The notes beneath the pieces are model-generated. The model worked only from the letters and a program-made list of their open reading frames with translations. It did no database searches and was not told where the DNA came from. A stretch of 64,000 nucleotides of DNA from Pseudomicrostroma phylloplanum (taxonomy: Eukaryota; Basidiomycota; Exobasidiomycetes; Microstromatales): assembly GCA_039545275.1 (NCBI GenBank), contig BCHS01000005.1, positions 310,001-374,000 on the forward strand. The letters run 5' to 3'. The translations under genes and the position numbers were made by a program. This document shows positions 11,801 through 21,191 of this stretch, piece by piece. The stretch's first letter is position 1, and every line of letters starts with the position of its first letter.

Positions 11801-12153
11801 ACTGGGATAGGCCTGTTCAGCAGACCTCCAGCCTTGTCTATGAGATCAAATCGGACCCTCTTGGACTCCCCTTCTGTGTCCGACTCTGTAGACGACTCGC
11901 GACCATCACTAGAGGCGAGCGCCTTGCGCTGTCTCTGTGGCGCCGAGGTAGGTGACGAAGAGGTGGCAGGGGTAGCAGCAGGCGGGTCCGATGGCGGGGG
12001 AGGGTCAATCTTCGGCGGCCCTCTGAAGGCATAGAAGGTGATGCCGCCTGCAAGAGCTGCGGTGGCTACTGATCTGGCAAATGTGGCACTCGGCGAAGGG
12101 GAGACGATGTAGGACCACACATCTGAGAGTGTGCTTGACCCTGAGCTGGCCAT
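8807..12153 (-). CDS. NYN-domain (limkain-b1/MARF1-type) protein with LOTUS-like repeats and N-terminal membrane segment
   Basis: Exons 12153-11779, 11692-11460 and 11405-8807; about 1068 aa. Intron 1 (GTGAGT...TAG) is secure. The second junction is less sure: a consensus GTGAGT at 11463 gives no phase match, while the GTGACC at 11459 does and yields SLIDSDCPYYP. Residues 24-44 form one hydrophobic segment (ATAALAGGITFYAF), so the protein may be anchored. The NYN (PIN-like nuclease) domain starts FWDVDNCSPPTGSSGR (residues 121-136) and continues with GRKDVADKMIIADLMAFALD and ISGDRDFAYPL (about 244-254), keeping the Asp residues expected of the fold. A LOTUS/OST-HTH-like domain lies at about 384-456 (FAPLVQALEEF, SFRDYVAVAIAAGIVML, WISL). 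At least two more winged-helix-like stretches follow, separated by Ser/Pro/Ala linkers. The architecture recalls MARF1, an RNA-decay factor; RNA as substrate is inference. Confidence 0.85.
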
Positions 12154-12628
12154 TTGCGAGAGGGCGTGAGGGGTGGGAGATCAAATCTTGCGATGCTCCA
12201 CGACCCTGCTGATGTCCCAAGAGGCCGATATATCTGACCAGATGGTGTCAGATGAGAAGTGTCCAGATGTATGATAATGGTGAGGATATGGCGGTGATCG
12301 AGGTGGAGTGGCCACTGTCAGTGTCACTTCTTCCTTTGTGCTGTTGGATGACGAGAGCAACGCACCGCGACGGAAAGCGCACCGGGAATTCCGCGCCATC
12401 GGCAAAGTGGGAGACCAACACCATCACCACAGGCACGCAAGGAACGATGATAACAATGACATTGATAGACTGAGCAGTGACATATGACATAGGCTGAGAT
12501 GAAGCGTAGAACTAGAGACGATGGGTCGCGTTTTGTCCGTACAGCTCGTCCCCTTGCTTCCCTCTGTGTGACCTCACCTTGCGGCTCTCGCAGCGCACTC
12601 CTCCCACCCGCGATGCTAGCAATCAAGG
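12154..12628. other. Intergenic: NYN-gene promoter and HNH-gene 3' end
   Basis: Both neighbours lie on the minus strand in tandem. No coding stretch here has family text. The short open frames lack conserved motifs. Confidence 0.6.
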
Positions 12629-13817
12629 CTACCCATCAGCAAGGGCCAGACAGGCAGGGAGTCCTTTGCCCGGCCCTCTGAGATTTGCAAGGATGCTCTG
12701 CAGGTAATGTCCCTGCAGCAGAGCGTCCAGTGGCTGAGACTTGCCTTCCACGCTTCGGTCCACAAATAGCCTCCGTCCGGCATACGCCCCAGACTGGGTG
12801 AAGTCGATGATGGCGTAGTCATCATCCACGTCGACGGTGATGTTGTGTAGCTCCCAGTGCACCGCTTCGGTCCATTGCATCAGAAGACCGTTCTGGACTG
12901 AGTCAACCTTTGCCTCTCCTTGGCCAGGTCCGTCGTCTTCAATCAGATCGCCTGCCCCTTCCGCCTTCCACTAATCAAGAGAGAAGACGACCAGTATGCA
13001 CCCGGGTCAGCCGGCGCTAAGACTCAGGACGGCAGAGCGACTCACCATGGCAATGTACTCCGGCGGAAATATGTGTACCGCTGCGAATGTCATCCAGTCA
13101 TCACCACACCCCTCTCTGGTGCGTCCAGTGATGCAGCAGGCTCTATCTCTTTGTCTCACCCGCCGTGCAAAGGTGGACTGCGAGTGGCCGATCACACGAA
13201 GCTCTGATTAGCAACAGATGATGGCAGTATGGCATGCGTACCCGCTCTTGGCACTCACATCTAGCTCTGCTGACATCTCTCCCAAGGTCCGGAGTATGCC
13301 GGACCTGTCGAAGTACTGATGTGTGGTCTGTGTAGCCATCAGTGGGCTTAGATCTGTATGGTGAGGGACGGTAGGAACGAAGTCTCATTGACTTCAGCCG
13401 AGCTGCTAAGATGGCACAGCAGCGGAGCTCGCGGTACTCACCTGCTCTCCGAAGTATGAGGAAGTTGCCCTTTGGCATTGGCGCCCCCGGATCAGAGACG
13501 AGCAAAGTAGCCTGCAACGGCTCCTCGGATAACAGACCTTCCTCGCCAGCCGCGAAAAGCCCCCACTCTGCGGTCTCCAGGGGCAAAAGATCACCGTCGC
13601 CATCAAGCGATGGAGTTCTGCCGTGTACGACGATGCAGAGCCCTAGCCAGGCGAGGAATTTGGCTACGGTGATGGTACCATGCTGCCAGAAGCCTACCAG
13701 GGGTTCAAACCGAATACCGCCGGCAGGGAGTCGGTAAGCTGCCATCTGCACAGACCACCGTGGGCTTATGCTCGTCTGCCTCTCACTCACCAGCGACTTC
13801 CTGCCTTTGAGATCCAT
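12629..13817 (-). CDS. Fungal HNH nuclease domain protein
   Basis: Four exons, 13817-13442, 13353-13259, 13201-13046 and 12970-12629, join with matching phases to about 322 aa. All donors are GTGAGT. The N-terminal part has LVGFWQHGTITVAKFLAWL, which opens many fungal HNH proteins of this kind. The nuclease core is in exon 3: RQRDRACCITG (residues 173-183), then WMTFAAVHIFPPEY with the candidate catalytic His200. The tail exon has QNGLLMQW, IIDFTQ and LLQGHYLQSILANLRG, the usual end of the family. Known members are predicted DNA or RNA endonucleases with no settled role. Translation could also start at the ATG at 13745, or from an exon at 13860 that does not splice in phase. The end may be short, since relatives often carry a longer tail after the LRG text. 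Confidence 0.85.
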
Positions 13818-14163
13818 CAGAGGAGACGGTCCATATACGGACGTTGCGTATCCTGCCCATTGGCAGCTACTGATGTGTAGGAGTAGCCCTTGGTGTCGCG
13901 TGTGGATGGAGGAGAAGGAGAGTAGGGGTCAAAATATCTCCGAGGTACTATCTACCCGAGGTGGAGGGAAGCTGCACTCCCGCCTCGACATTTCCGGAGT
14001 TGGTGATGCTCCTCACCTCACCTACGGAAGCAAGCAGGCTATGGTCTGACGGGTGACTCTGACCATTCACAAGTACAACGGATAGTGTACCGTAGACACA
14101 CAGACGGCTCTGCATTGACTGAGGATCAGCACTCTGCGCTGTACGCGGCAAACCTAGGCAGCC
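13818..14163. promoter_or_regulatory. Divergent promoter region between HNH nuclease and amidohydrolase genes
   Basis: 346 bp separate the two start codons, so both promoters must share it. No clear TATA box stands out. Confidence 0.5.
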
Positions 14164-15487
14164 ATGTTCCAAAAGTCCCTGACGAGGCTCTCTCGCAGCC
14201 TTCTCGTTGACGTGCACTCCCACTACACTCCTCCCAAGCTTGCAGTCCTCGCCCCTACTACACGCCCTGAAAATTTGGCATCCTCGGATGGCGAAGATGA
14301 CAACGTCGTTTCGCCCTCGCGAGCCACGAAGCTAGCCTTCATGGACAGGCACGGCATCTCCCAATCCGTCATCAGCATTCCTCCTCCCACTCTCATCTCT
14401 CTGACACAAGAAGAATCTGTCAAGACGACGCTGGACGCCAATGCAGACCTGGAGAAGTACTGTGCACCGCAGGAAGGCGAGTCGCAGGATGGACCCTCGT
14501 CCATCTTCTCGCCTGGCAGCGCAAAACAGCAGAATGCATCGAGCTTGGGCATCCCGCCAAAGGATCGTATACGCGCATTCGCCATGTTGCCTCCTCCAGT
14601 CAAGGGGCAAGCGCCCCAGCATAGCGTACTGGATGTCTTGGAGAGTGTGAGGTCCATAGAAGCGATGGTGGGAGTGACAATGACCACTGATGGTCTTGGA
14701 AAAGGACTGGGCGATTCTGAACTGGAGTCGATTTGGGCCAAAGCCGACGAGCTGGGGTTGCCAATCTTCGTGCATCCTCCCAATGAGGAGCTCAAGCCGG
14801 CAACCGAGGGAGGCTCAGACTCTGCCGTGTTCTTTGCGCCTCATCAAGTAGGTCTGGTGAGTCGCTAGCTACTTCGCTCGTGGCTCATCTCCACCTTCAT
14901 CCTCGCTGACTACCTTTGCCCACCTCGATCCTCTACAGGCAGCCTCCCATCTGATCCTCTCAGGCGTCCTGGATCGCCACCCAACCCTCAAAGTCCTTCT
15001 CTCCTACTCTTCAGGCAGTCTCCCTTTCCTCTCCTCCCGCCTCTCCACCCTCCATCGCTCCGACCCCCATTTCACCCCCTCACGCAAGCACGCTCGTCTG
15101 TCAAACCCAGATCCGCGCTTCTACCTAGGCAAGCTACACTACGACTCCCTCGGTGCATACGGTCCCGAGGAGCTGCAGGCACTCGCACGCATCATCGGAC
15201 GTTCGGACCGTTTCAAGCTCGGCAAAGGAGGGACGTATAATACCCCTGCCCTTGGCTCAGAGGAGGAGGCGCACGAGGTGCGAAAGGGAGGGGAGAGGAT
15301 CCTCTTCGGGAGTGATCATCCCGTCTTTCCTCCCCTGCGCGAGGATATGCCCGAGCAGGGATACGATACGCCTCAGTGGGGGAGCGTAGTGGACGGTCTG
15401 ACGGCAATACGGCTCACGAGAGGGTGGGACGAAGAGACGCGGGGGGCAGTGGTGGGTGGGAACGCACAGAGGCTGCTGGGTCTATGA
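14164..15487 (+). CDS. ACMSD-like amidohydrolase (amidohydrolase-2 family)
   Basis: Exons 14164-14856 and 14939-15487 join in phase 0 (GTGAGT...CAG) to 413 aa. The family uses a divalent metal in a TIM barrel for decarboxylation or hydrolysis of aromatic-derived acids; aminocarboxymuconate-semialdehyde decarboxylase is the best known member. Visible ligands are HSH at residues 18 and 20 (VDVHSHYTPP), His204 in LPIFVHPP, the His in AASHLILSG just after the intron, and Asp357 in FGSDHPVFPP. The order and spacing fit the family, though an insert of about 60 residues with Ser and Glu separates strand 2 from the RIRAFAMLPP strand. The substrate cannot be told from sequence. No tryptophan or kynurenine pathway genes sit nearby. 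Confidence 0.9.
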
Positions 15488-15635
15488 GGGGACACATTCT
15501 GCAGTACTACTGATTGTACAATGAACGCAAGGGGACCAGTGGGATGGGTCTATGTGATTGAATGTAATAAGTGCTGGGTATGAAGAGGCGGAAAAATGAC
15601 TATCGAGCTTGGGTCCACGAGCCTTGCGTGTCGGT

Positions 15636-17939
15636 CTACTGCACTAGGACCCCCTTTCTGATCTGATCTGGATCGGTGACTCCCTCCCTCATGAACCTCA
15701 GGAGCCTCTGCAGCTCGCCGCGTACCTCCTCTACCTTGCGGTCCTGGCCTTCTCTCTCCTCCTCATGGGCAGCCAATCTGCTCACCAGGCCATCCACTAC
15801 ACCAGCGACTTGGACTCGCGCCTTCTCCCTCTCAGCCCTGAGACCCTCCAGCACTGCCTCGAGACCCTTCTTCTCGCCCTCTCTTCCCCTCCACTCCTCC
15901 TCTGCCGCCTCAAACTTGTCTAGTGCACTTTGCGCCTGCGCTCTGTGCTCTTTGATCACTTCTTGCAGCTGCCCTCGAAGCCCCTTCACCTCTTCTTCCC
16001 AATGAGCACGGGTCTTCTTCCAGGCAGAGGTGATGGCTTCGTATCCAGCTACAGCTTGAGCCTGCGCCCTCCTCACATCCCCCAGCTCGCTCTCCACCAT
16101 ACGAACGCGTGTGCCGAGCTCCCGTGAGGATCTTCCCAGCTCCTTGGCGTCGTCCTCGGCCTTGCGTGCCCGCTCTTGAGCTTCCAGAGTCTGGCGCTCC
16201 TTTCGAGCTAGGGCGGTCGCGTGCCTCTCGACTTCCACTCGCGCCTTGTGTAACGCCTCCTTGGTTGAGTCGTAGGACTTTTGCAGCGTGGACAGATTGC
16301 GCTGGGAGATGGAAAACTGAGTCTTGTTGGACTCCAGTTGACTTCGCACGTGTTGCAGCTCGTTGTTCAGCTGGAGGATGAGCTTATTGGCGTGCGAATT
16401 CGCCTTGTCTGACTCCGAGTTGGAAGGAGCAGCCGCATCGCCGCTCACGGCTCTACGAGCAATGACGTTGACTTGGTCGTTCAGACTTGCTAGGCGCCGC
16501 CTCTCGCTCGCCACGGTAGGCGCGAGGAATCTAGCCGAAGAGGGGCCAGTACTCACATCTGTTCCTGCAGTGCTACTGGCCCGACTGGACGGCCGGATGT
16601 TCTCCGTTGGCACCGCTACTTCGATGTTCACATCTTTCCTGCGCCGCGATACAGGGATTTCTGCAGAGGAAGCTGTCGATTGACTTGAAGCGGGAGCAGA
16701 CGGGATTGAGGTCACGCTAGTCGTCCTAGTTCTGACGGGTCTAGTGGGAGGTGGGAGTCCACCGGTGTATGGCTTGTCTGAATAGGCCCTGGGAGGCATG
16801 GAGACTCTGACGCTTGCCCTCGTCTTGCTCCCGCCAGCAGCCAGAGTACTGTCGCCATTCTGCTGAGTGTTGCCCGTCTCCAAGGCTGCTACGTGGGCGT
16901 TCTTCTGTCGTAACAGGTGCTTGAGCTCTTGCACTTGAGCTCGCAAGGATGCCAGTTCCTGCGCTTCACTCGAGACAACGGGCGGAGCCTGATCGCTGTT
17001 CATAGCATCTGCTGAGGAGACATTGGAATTCCTCGAGTTGATCGAAGTATCAGTGGTCACCCTGTTTGCAGGTGGGACAGTCTGTGTGATGCCATTCGGC
17101 GCAGGTTTGATGCTCGATGGCGTCGGACTTTCGAGAATATTACTCAGTCCCGAGGGTCCAGGGTGAGGCGATCGCGGATACTTCCGGGGAGCAAGGTCGA
17201 TCTCGTCATTTGTAGATGCAGTCTTCTTTTGAGGCGTTCCCACCTCTGCCGTCTCCTCATACAATGCTGGCGCAGCTGGGTCAGCTCTTGACTGCCGTGC
17301 AGGTTGCGCAGGACTGCAAGCTGGCGTCTCGGTCTTCTTGCGAATCATCCCAGATGCCCGCATCTCGTCAAGAAGCTCCAAGATGGAAATGTTATCCTCC
17401 CAGCCAGTCTGTGCGCTCTCCGAAAGCGACCTCTCCCTGCATCTAGCACACTCGTCGGCGACCCATCGCAAGCTGGCTTTGTCCTTCTTCGTCTCCTTCA
17501 TGAGGATTCCTAACCAGGTCTTCTTCGATTTTGCGACTTGGGTCAGACGCCTTGCATCTTCAGCAGAGATGCCGAGAGGTTTCACTAGTAGCACGGCTTT
17601 TCCGGCACGTAGTGCGAGTTCCGCGTCATGATACTGTTCCGCCTCAGTCGAGTCCACGAGGACTGCATCTACATTTGGGGCGGCGAGCAACGCGGCCACG
17701 GATGCTGCATGTGCAGGCGACGGATCAGATGAAGATGCGATGGATGGAAAATACTGCTCAATGAATTCCTTCGCTGAAGTCTGAGGTGCTGAAATCGTGA
17801 TAGCTGTGAGACGATGCTGAATGGGTAGCGAAGACCCCTTGCCTTGAGCTGCTGCTGCTTTGACGTCTTGAATGAATCTGACTGCAGAGGGGCCACTGCC
17901 GATGATGCCCCATCGGCATATGAGAGGCTGCACATTCAT
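15636..17939 (-). CDS. GFO/IDH/MocA-like Rossmann domain fused to a long coiled-coil (possibly She3-like) protein
   Basis: A single open frame from ATG 17939 gives 767 aa. Residues about 5-165 look like the NAD-binding half of a GFO/IDH/MocA oxidoreductase: RWGIIGSGPSAVR with the glycine-rich turn at 11-16, NVDAVLVDS, ALRAGKAVLLVKPLGIS, then helix AEDARRLTQVAKS. The usual EKP signature reads VKP, and the second, substrate-binding domain is absent. So catalysis is doubtful. A disordered Ser/Thr/Pro middle follows, and then about 230 residues of near-continuous coiled coil (LQKSYDSTKEALHKARVEVE, RERQTLEAQERARKAEDD-like text, ELGTRVRMVESELGDVRR). That part resembles the She3/SWI5-dependent HO expression family as I recall it, which links mRNA cargo to myosin; this match is tentative. 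Its 3' end faces the amidohydrolase gene across about 150 bp. Confidence 0.75.
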   Translation of the reverse strand: MNVQPLICRWGIIGSGPSAVRFIQDVKAAAAQGKGSSLPIQHRLTAITISAPQTSAKEFIEQYFPSIASSSDPSPAHAASVAALLAAPNVDAVLVDSTEAEQYHDAELALRAGKAVLLVKPLGISAEDARRLTQVAKSKKTWLGILMKETKKDKASLRWVADECARCRERSLSESAQTGWEDNISILELLDEMRASGMIRKKTETPACSPAQPARQSRADPAAPALYEETAEVGTPQKKTASTNDEIDLAPRKYPRSPHPGPSGLSNILESPTPSSIKPAPNGITQTVPPANRVTTDTSINSRNSNVSSADAMNSDQAPPVVSSEAQELASLRAQVQELKHLLRQKNAHVAALETGNTQQNGDSTLAAGGSKTRASVRVSMPPRAYSDKPYTGGLPPPTRPVRTRTTSVTSIPSAPASSQSTASSAEIPVSRRRKDVNIEVAVPTENIRPSSRASSTAGTDVSTGPSSARFLAPTVASERRRLASLNDQVNVIARRAVSGDAAAPSNSESDKANSHANKLILQLNNELQHVRSQLESNKTQFSISQRNLSTLQKSYDSTKEALHKARVEVERHATALARKERQTLEAQERARKAEDDAKELGRSSRELGTRVRMVESELGDVRRAQAQAVAGYEAITSAWKKTRAHWEEEVKGLRGQLQEVIKEHRAQAQSALDKFEAAEEEWRGREGEKKGLEAVLEGLRAEREKARVQVAGVVDGLVSRLAAHEEEREGQDRKVEEVRGELQRLLRFMREGVTDPDQIRKGVLVQ

Positions 17940-18488
17940 GACTACTGGCAACGAAGCGGTCGCAGTGCTGTGCTGGTTACTCGAGCCTCGGGCAAGGCTG
18001 TGGAGCCCCTGAGGACGTTGAGGCAATGGAGAAGGTTTCGGCGACCCACTGCTTCGCTGCTTGTTGCAGCAGAGGTACGTATATGCGTCAAGACGGCTGT
18101 AGGTGGGTCTGAGCTGAGTTACACCATGCGTCTACATATGCTATTCATGCTAGGACACGAGGGGTTGGCATGGGCGGAGAGGATGATGGGTGAGAGATGG
18201 TGTTGGTGTCAGTCAAAGTGTTGATTGACTGTTGGACGCCCCTCTAGCGCCAATCTCGGTCAAACTCCGACGCGAAGCACAGGAACGGAAAGGGAGGCCA
18301 GCGCGGGCGGAGGTCGACGCCAGAGCCGATGGCTGATCCACCACTGCCTTCTTCGTATCGCCCCCAACATACCCCCGTCACCTTGATACACTACATTGTC
18401 ACACATACCCTTGAGTCAAGAGACGTGGCCAGGATACTAGTTGCCGAGACTTTGCCACCATTTCAGTCAAGGGCCTCTCTTTCAAAAG
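17940..18488. promoter_or_regulatory. Divergent promoter region between the coiled-coil fusion and SNX3
   Basis: 549 bp lie between the two start codons. I see no gene. CT/CA-rich stretches near 18360-18420 probably belong to the SNX3 5' UTR. Confidence 0.5.
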
Positions 18489-20034
18489 ATGTCATTCTAC
18501 GGCTCGGGTCCGTCCGCCAATGGCCCTCTATCGCCCTCCTTCTCGCCCTGGGGATCAACTACAGACGACGTTGACGACCCATGGCGGGTTCAATCAAATT
18601 CTTCCACATCTGCGGCTGGGGGAGAGTCTCTGACAGCATCGACGAGCTCGTCGTCTGCTGCAGCCCCTGATCCTGATGACACGGACGAGAGGGCAGCTTT
18701 CGGAGGAAAGCCATATTCGCCTCCCGCACCACCCGTTACCGCCCCGACAACAACAAGTTCATTTGGCAACAATGCCTTTGGAGGATCAGAAAGCGCAGGT
18801 GGTGGTGGTGGCGGCGGAGGTGCTGTTTCCGGTTCAGATCTAGTCGGCGTGGGTAGAACGCCCGCAACCTCGCTAGGCCGCACATCCTCAAGCGGAGGCT
18901 GGGGGCCTTCACCTGGTCTAGAGGAGGAGCAGAGGAGGTCCTATCTCTTCTCACAGCCTGGAGAGAGGGACACCTCCAACAGCATCAGACAAGACGAGGA
19001 GGTCTACAACTACCGTCCTCCGGCGTTCGGCAATAACAGTCGCGTTGACAGGGACGTGTCCGGCGGGTCTGCAGGCCCGACACCGCCCTACAGTCGAGGG
19101 GGCAATGATTCAACGGCCTACACGGGAGGCGCAGCAGCTGGGGGCGGATTTGCACCCCGAGCCTTCAACTCCCACACACCGTCGTCTATGCTACCGAATC
19201 GCTCGCACGATGGCTCCTCGCACCCTGCGAGTCAGGGGCAATCTCGAGTGTTAGAACAACCGAGACAAATCGTACCCGGCTACCCCATGCCACAAGGCCT
19301 GGCTGGAGGAAACACAGGGTACTCGCCATTCGCCAGGGTGGATAGCCTGGGCACAAGAAGAGAAGCGCCGGAAGACATGTATGGAGTGCCCGAGAACTTC
19401 TTAGAGGTAGAAGTGAGGAATCCGATGACACATGGTGAGCAGCGACGCGTATGCCTCGAAAGGCAACAACGCATGAACAACAGAAGGCAGAAGCTGATGA
19501 TCTCGCATTTTCTTCTTCGTCTGACTAGGCTACGGAAGGAAGATGTATACAGACTATGAGATTGTGACGAGGGTGAGGCACATATGGATGGCATTTGGCG
19601 ACCCCATTTGTCTCCACTGCTGACAACCTTCTTGGCCCATATCTCACCTTAGACCAACATCCCAGCTTTCCGTTTCCGTTACTCGACAGTGCGTCGGCGC
19701 TACTCAGACTTCGAATATTTCAGAGACATTCTGGAACGTGAGACCACTCGAGTCAACATTCCACCTCTGCCTGGAAAAGTCTTCACGAATCGATTCACGG
19801 ACGAAGTCATCGAGAGCAGGAGAGAGGGCCTGGAGAGGTTCATTACAGGTGTCGCGAGTCACCCTCTGCTGCAGGTGAGTGGGGGCTGAGATTGATAGCG
19901 ATTGAGAAAAAAGACAAAGATCGACAATGCTGACATCGAGCCTGTTGTGATGCCGTCCTTGCACCCAGACTGGCTCCAAGGTCCTGTGCGCTTTCTTGCA
20001 AGACCCGGCCTTCATGAAGGAACAGTGGTCGTAA
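18489..20034 (+). CDS. SNX3: Sorting nexin 3 (Grd19-type) with long disordered N-terminus
   Basis: Four exons, 18489-19434, 19529-19572, 19653-19874 and 19969-20034, join in phase to 425 aa. The PX domain binds PI3P on endosomes and the protein sorts cargo with retromer. Its text starts at [20 protein letters not shown] (crossing intron 1), then [19 protein letters not shown], the PI3P-binding [14 protein letters not shown], and IPPLPGKVF with RREGLERFI, ending [12 protein letters not shown]. Snx3/Grd19 proteins are usually about 140-170 aa and nearly all PX. Here roughly 290 residues of Ser/Gly/Pro-rich sequence precede it, including a run of glycines. The ATG at 18489 is the first in-frame ATG. 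Exon 2 is only 44 nt long. Confidence 0.95.
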
Positions 20035-20579
20035 TACCAGCACATGAAGGACTTGTCAAACGATCTTGCTTGAAGGAGGCGAGCTGAAGCGCGGATGCGT
20101 GTATCTACCCACTCCCGCGCGAGCTGTCACCCCACCATCTGTTGCGACCTTTACCCTTGAGTCTATTGCCCCACCCCTCCTGTCTGTATCAGATTCACAG
20201 AGCAATGTTACCGTTTTCTTCGCTTGTACCTCGTACCTGTAGCCATCGCGGATCATCATGCAGTCGGATCGGAGTCAGTGTGCAACGGACTGAGACATGG
20301 CTTACGCGAGGAGCGTGGAGCACTCCCGCCTCGCAACGCAACGCATAAGGTACAGCAACGTCATCTGTCAGGTAAGCAGTCTGGAGGCCCAGTAGAAACC
20401 CATACGTTGAACATCTACCCCTTTGACTTTCCCCGCAATTCTTATATATGCTCCGAGGTGCTTCCATACTTGCACTCCAACCAGTAACACCTCGAGTCTT
20501 TCTTCCTGTCCACCAGCACCTCCACACGAGCTCCTACCTTAACACCTCCACATCACCTCGCCTCTTTAGCAACAACAAG
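20035..20579. other. Intergenic: SNX3 3' end and promoter of the Hva1-Tudor gene
   Basis: No gene seen. The TATA-like element at 20443-20449 lies about 130 bp before the next start codon. Confidence 0.6.
20443..20449 (+). promoter_or_regulatory. TATA-like element TATATAT
   Basis: The sequence TTATATATG lies 131 bp upstream of the Hva1-Tudor start codon and is followed by a CT/CA-rich leader, a usual fungal promoter layout. The ATG overlapping it at 20448 is in frame with the gene but would fall inside the promoter. Confidence 0.5.
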
Positions 20580-20911
20580 ATGCCCCCCAAGAAGGACGCC
20601 CACGATCTGCAGGAGGGCGATGAGGTCTCCTGGAAGTGGGGCTCCGACCACCCTTCTGGTACTGTCAAGGAAGTGGTAGATGGAGATGCCGAGGTGACTA
20701 CCAAGAGGGGTAGCAAAGTAAGCAAGGAGGGGAATGAGAAGAACCCGGCTGTCAAGCTTGACACGGGCAAGAGCGATGCTGTCAAGAGTGTGAGTGCTGG
20801 AGAAGTGATGAGCCAGGATCGTGAACAGGGTGGGGAGAAGATGGCTGACGCTGTGTCTCTCTGCCCTTCCCTTGACAGGCCAAGGAGATCGATGGTGTCA
20901 AGCCCGCTTGA
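20580..20911 (+). CDS. Small Hva1-TUDOR (DUF2945-type) protein
   Basis: Exons 20580-20789 and 20879-20911 give 80 aa; the join is in phase 0 after the Ser of VKS. The protein is one small SH3-like barrel: LQEGDEVSWKWGSDHPSGTV, then EVVDGDAEVTTKRGSKVSKEG, NPAVKLDTGKSDAVKS, and a short tail AKEIDGVKPA. This is the hypervirulence-associated/DUF2945 family, found in many bacteria and fungi, whose function is not well settled. Length and order match the family well. It converges on the aquaporin gene with about 280 bp between them. Confidence 0.9.
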
Positions 20912-21191
20912 ACTCTGATCACGAAAGACCGATCGGTGGAAAACTTGTATCATAGGCCCTGCCGTTAGCTCAATGCAATGCCTCGCACACGTACACTCGA
21001 AGCCGGAAGTCTACGATGCTACTGCGAATGACGCGAGAACGAGGCAGGCGTGAGTGGTGAAACACAGAGATTTGACATGGATTACATGATGCATAATGCA
21101 AAGACAGCGCAGCGACGAGGAGGGGGGTAGCAATGACAACATCAGGTGAGAAACAGAGAGCGGTGATACATCGTGGGCAACCTCGTCGCAA

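Noticed and set aside
13745..13860. Upstream exon starting MGRIRNVRIW for the HNH gene
   Set aside because: Its GTGAGT donor leaves phase 1, and no acceptor before the next exon restores the HNH frame without a stop.
20448..20579. In-frame ATG upstream of the Hva1-Tudor gene giving a presequence-like leader (MLRGASILALQ...)
   Set aside because: This ATG lies inside a TATATATG box, so the transcript most likely starts after it; the ATG at 20580 matches the family length.
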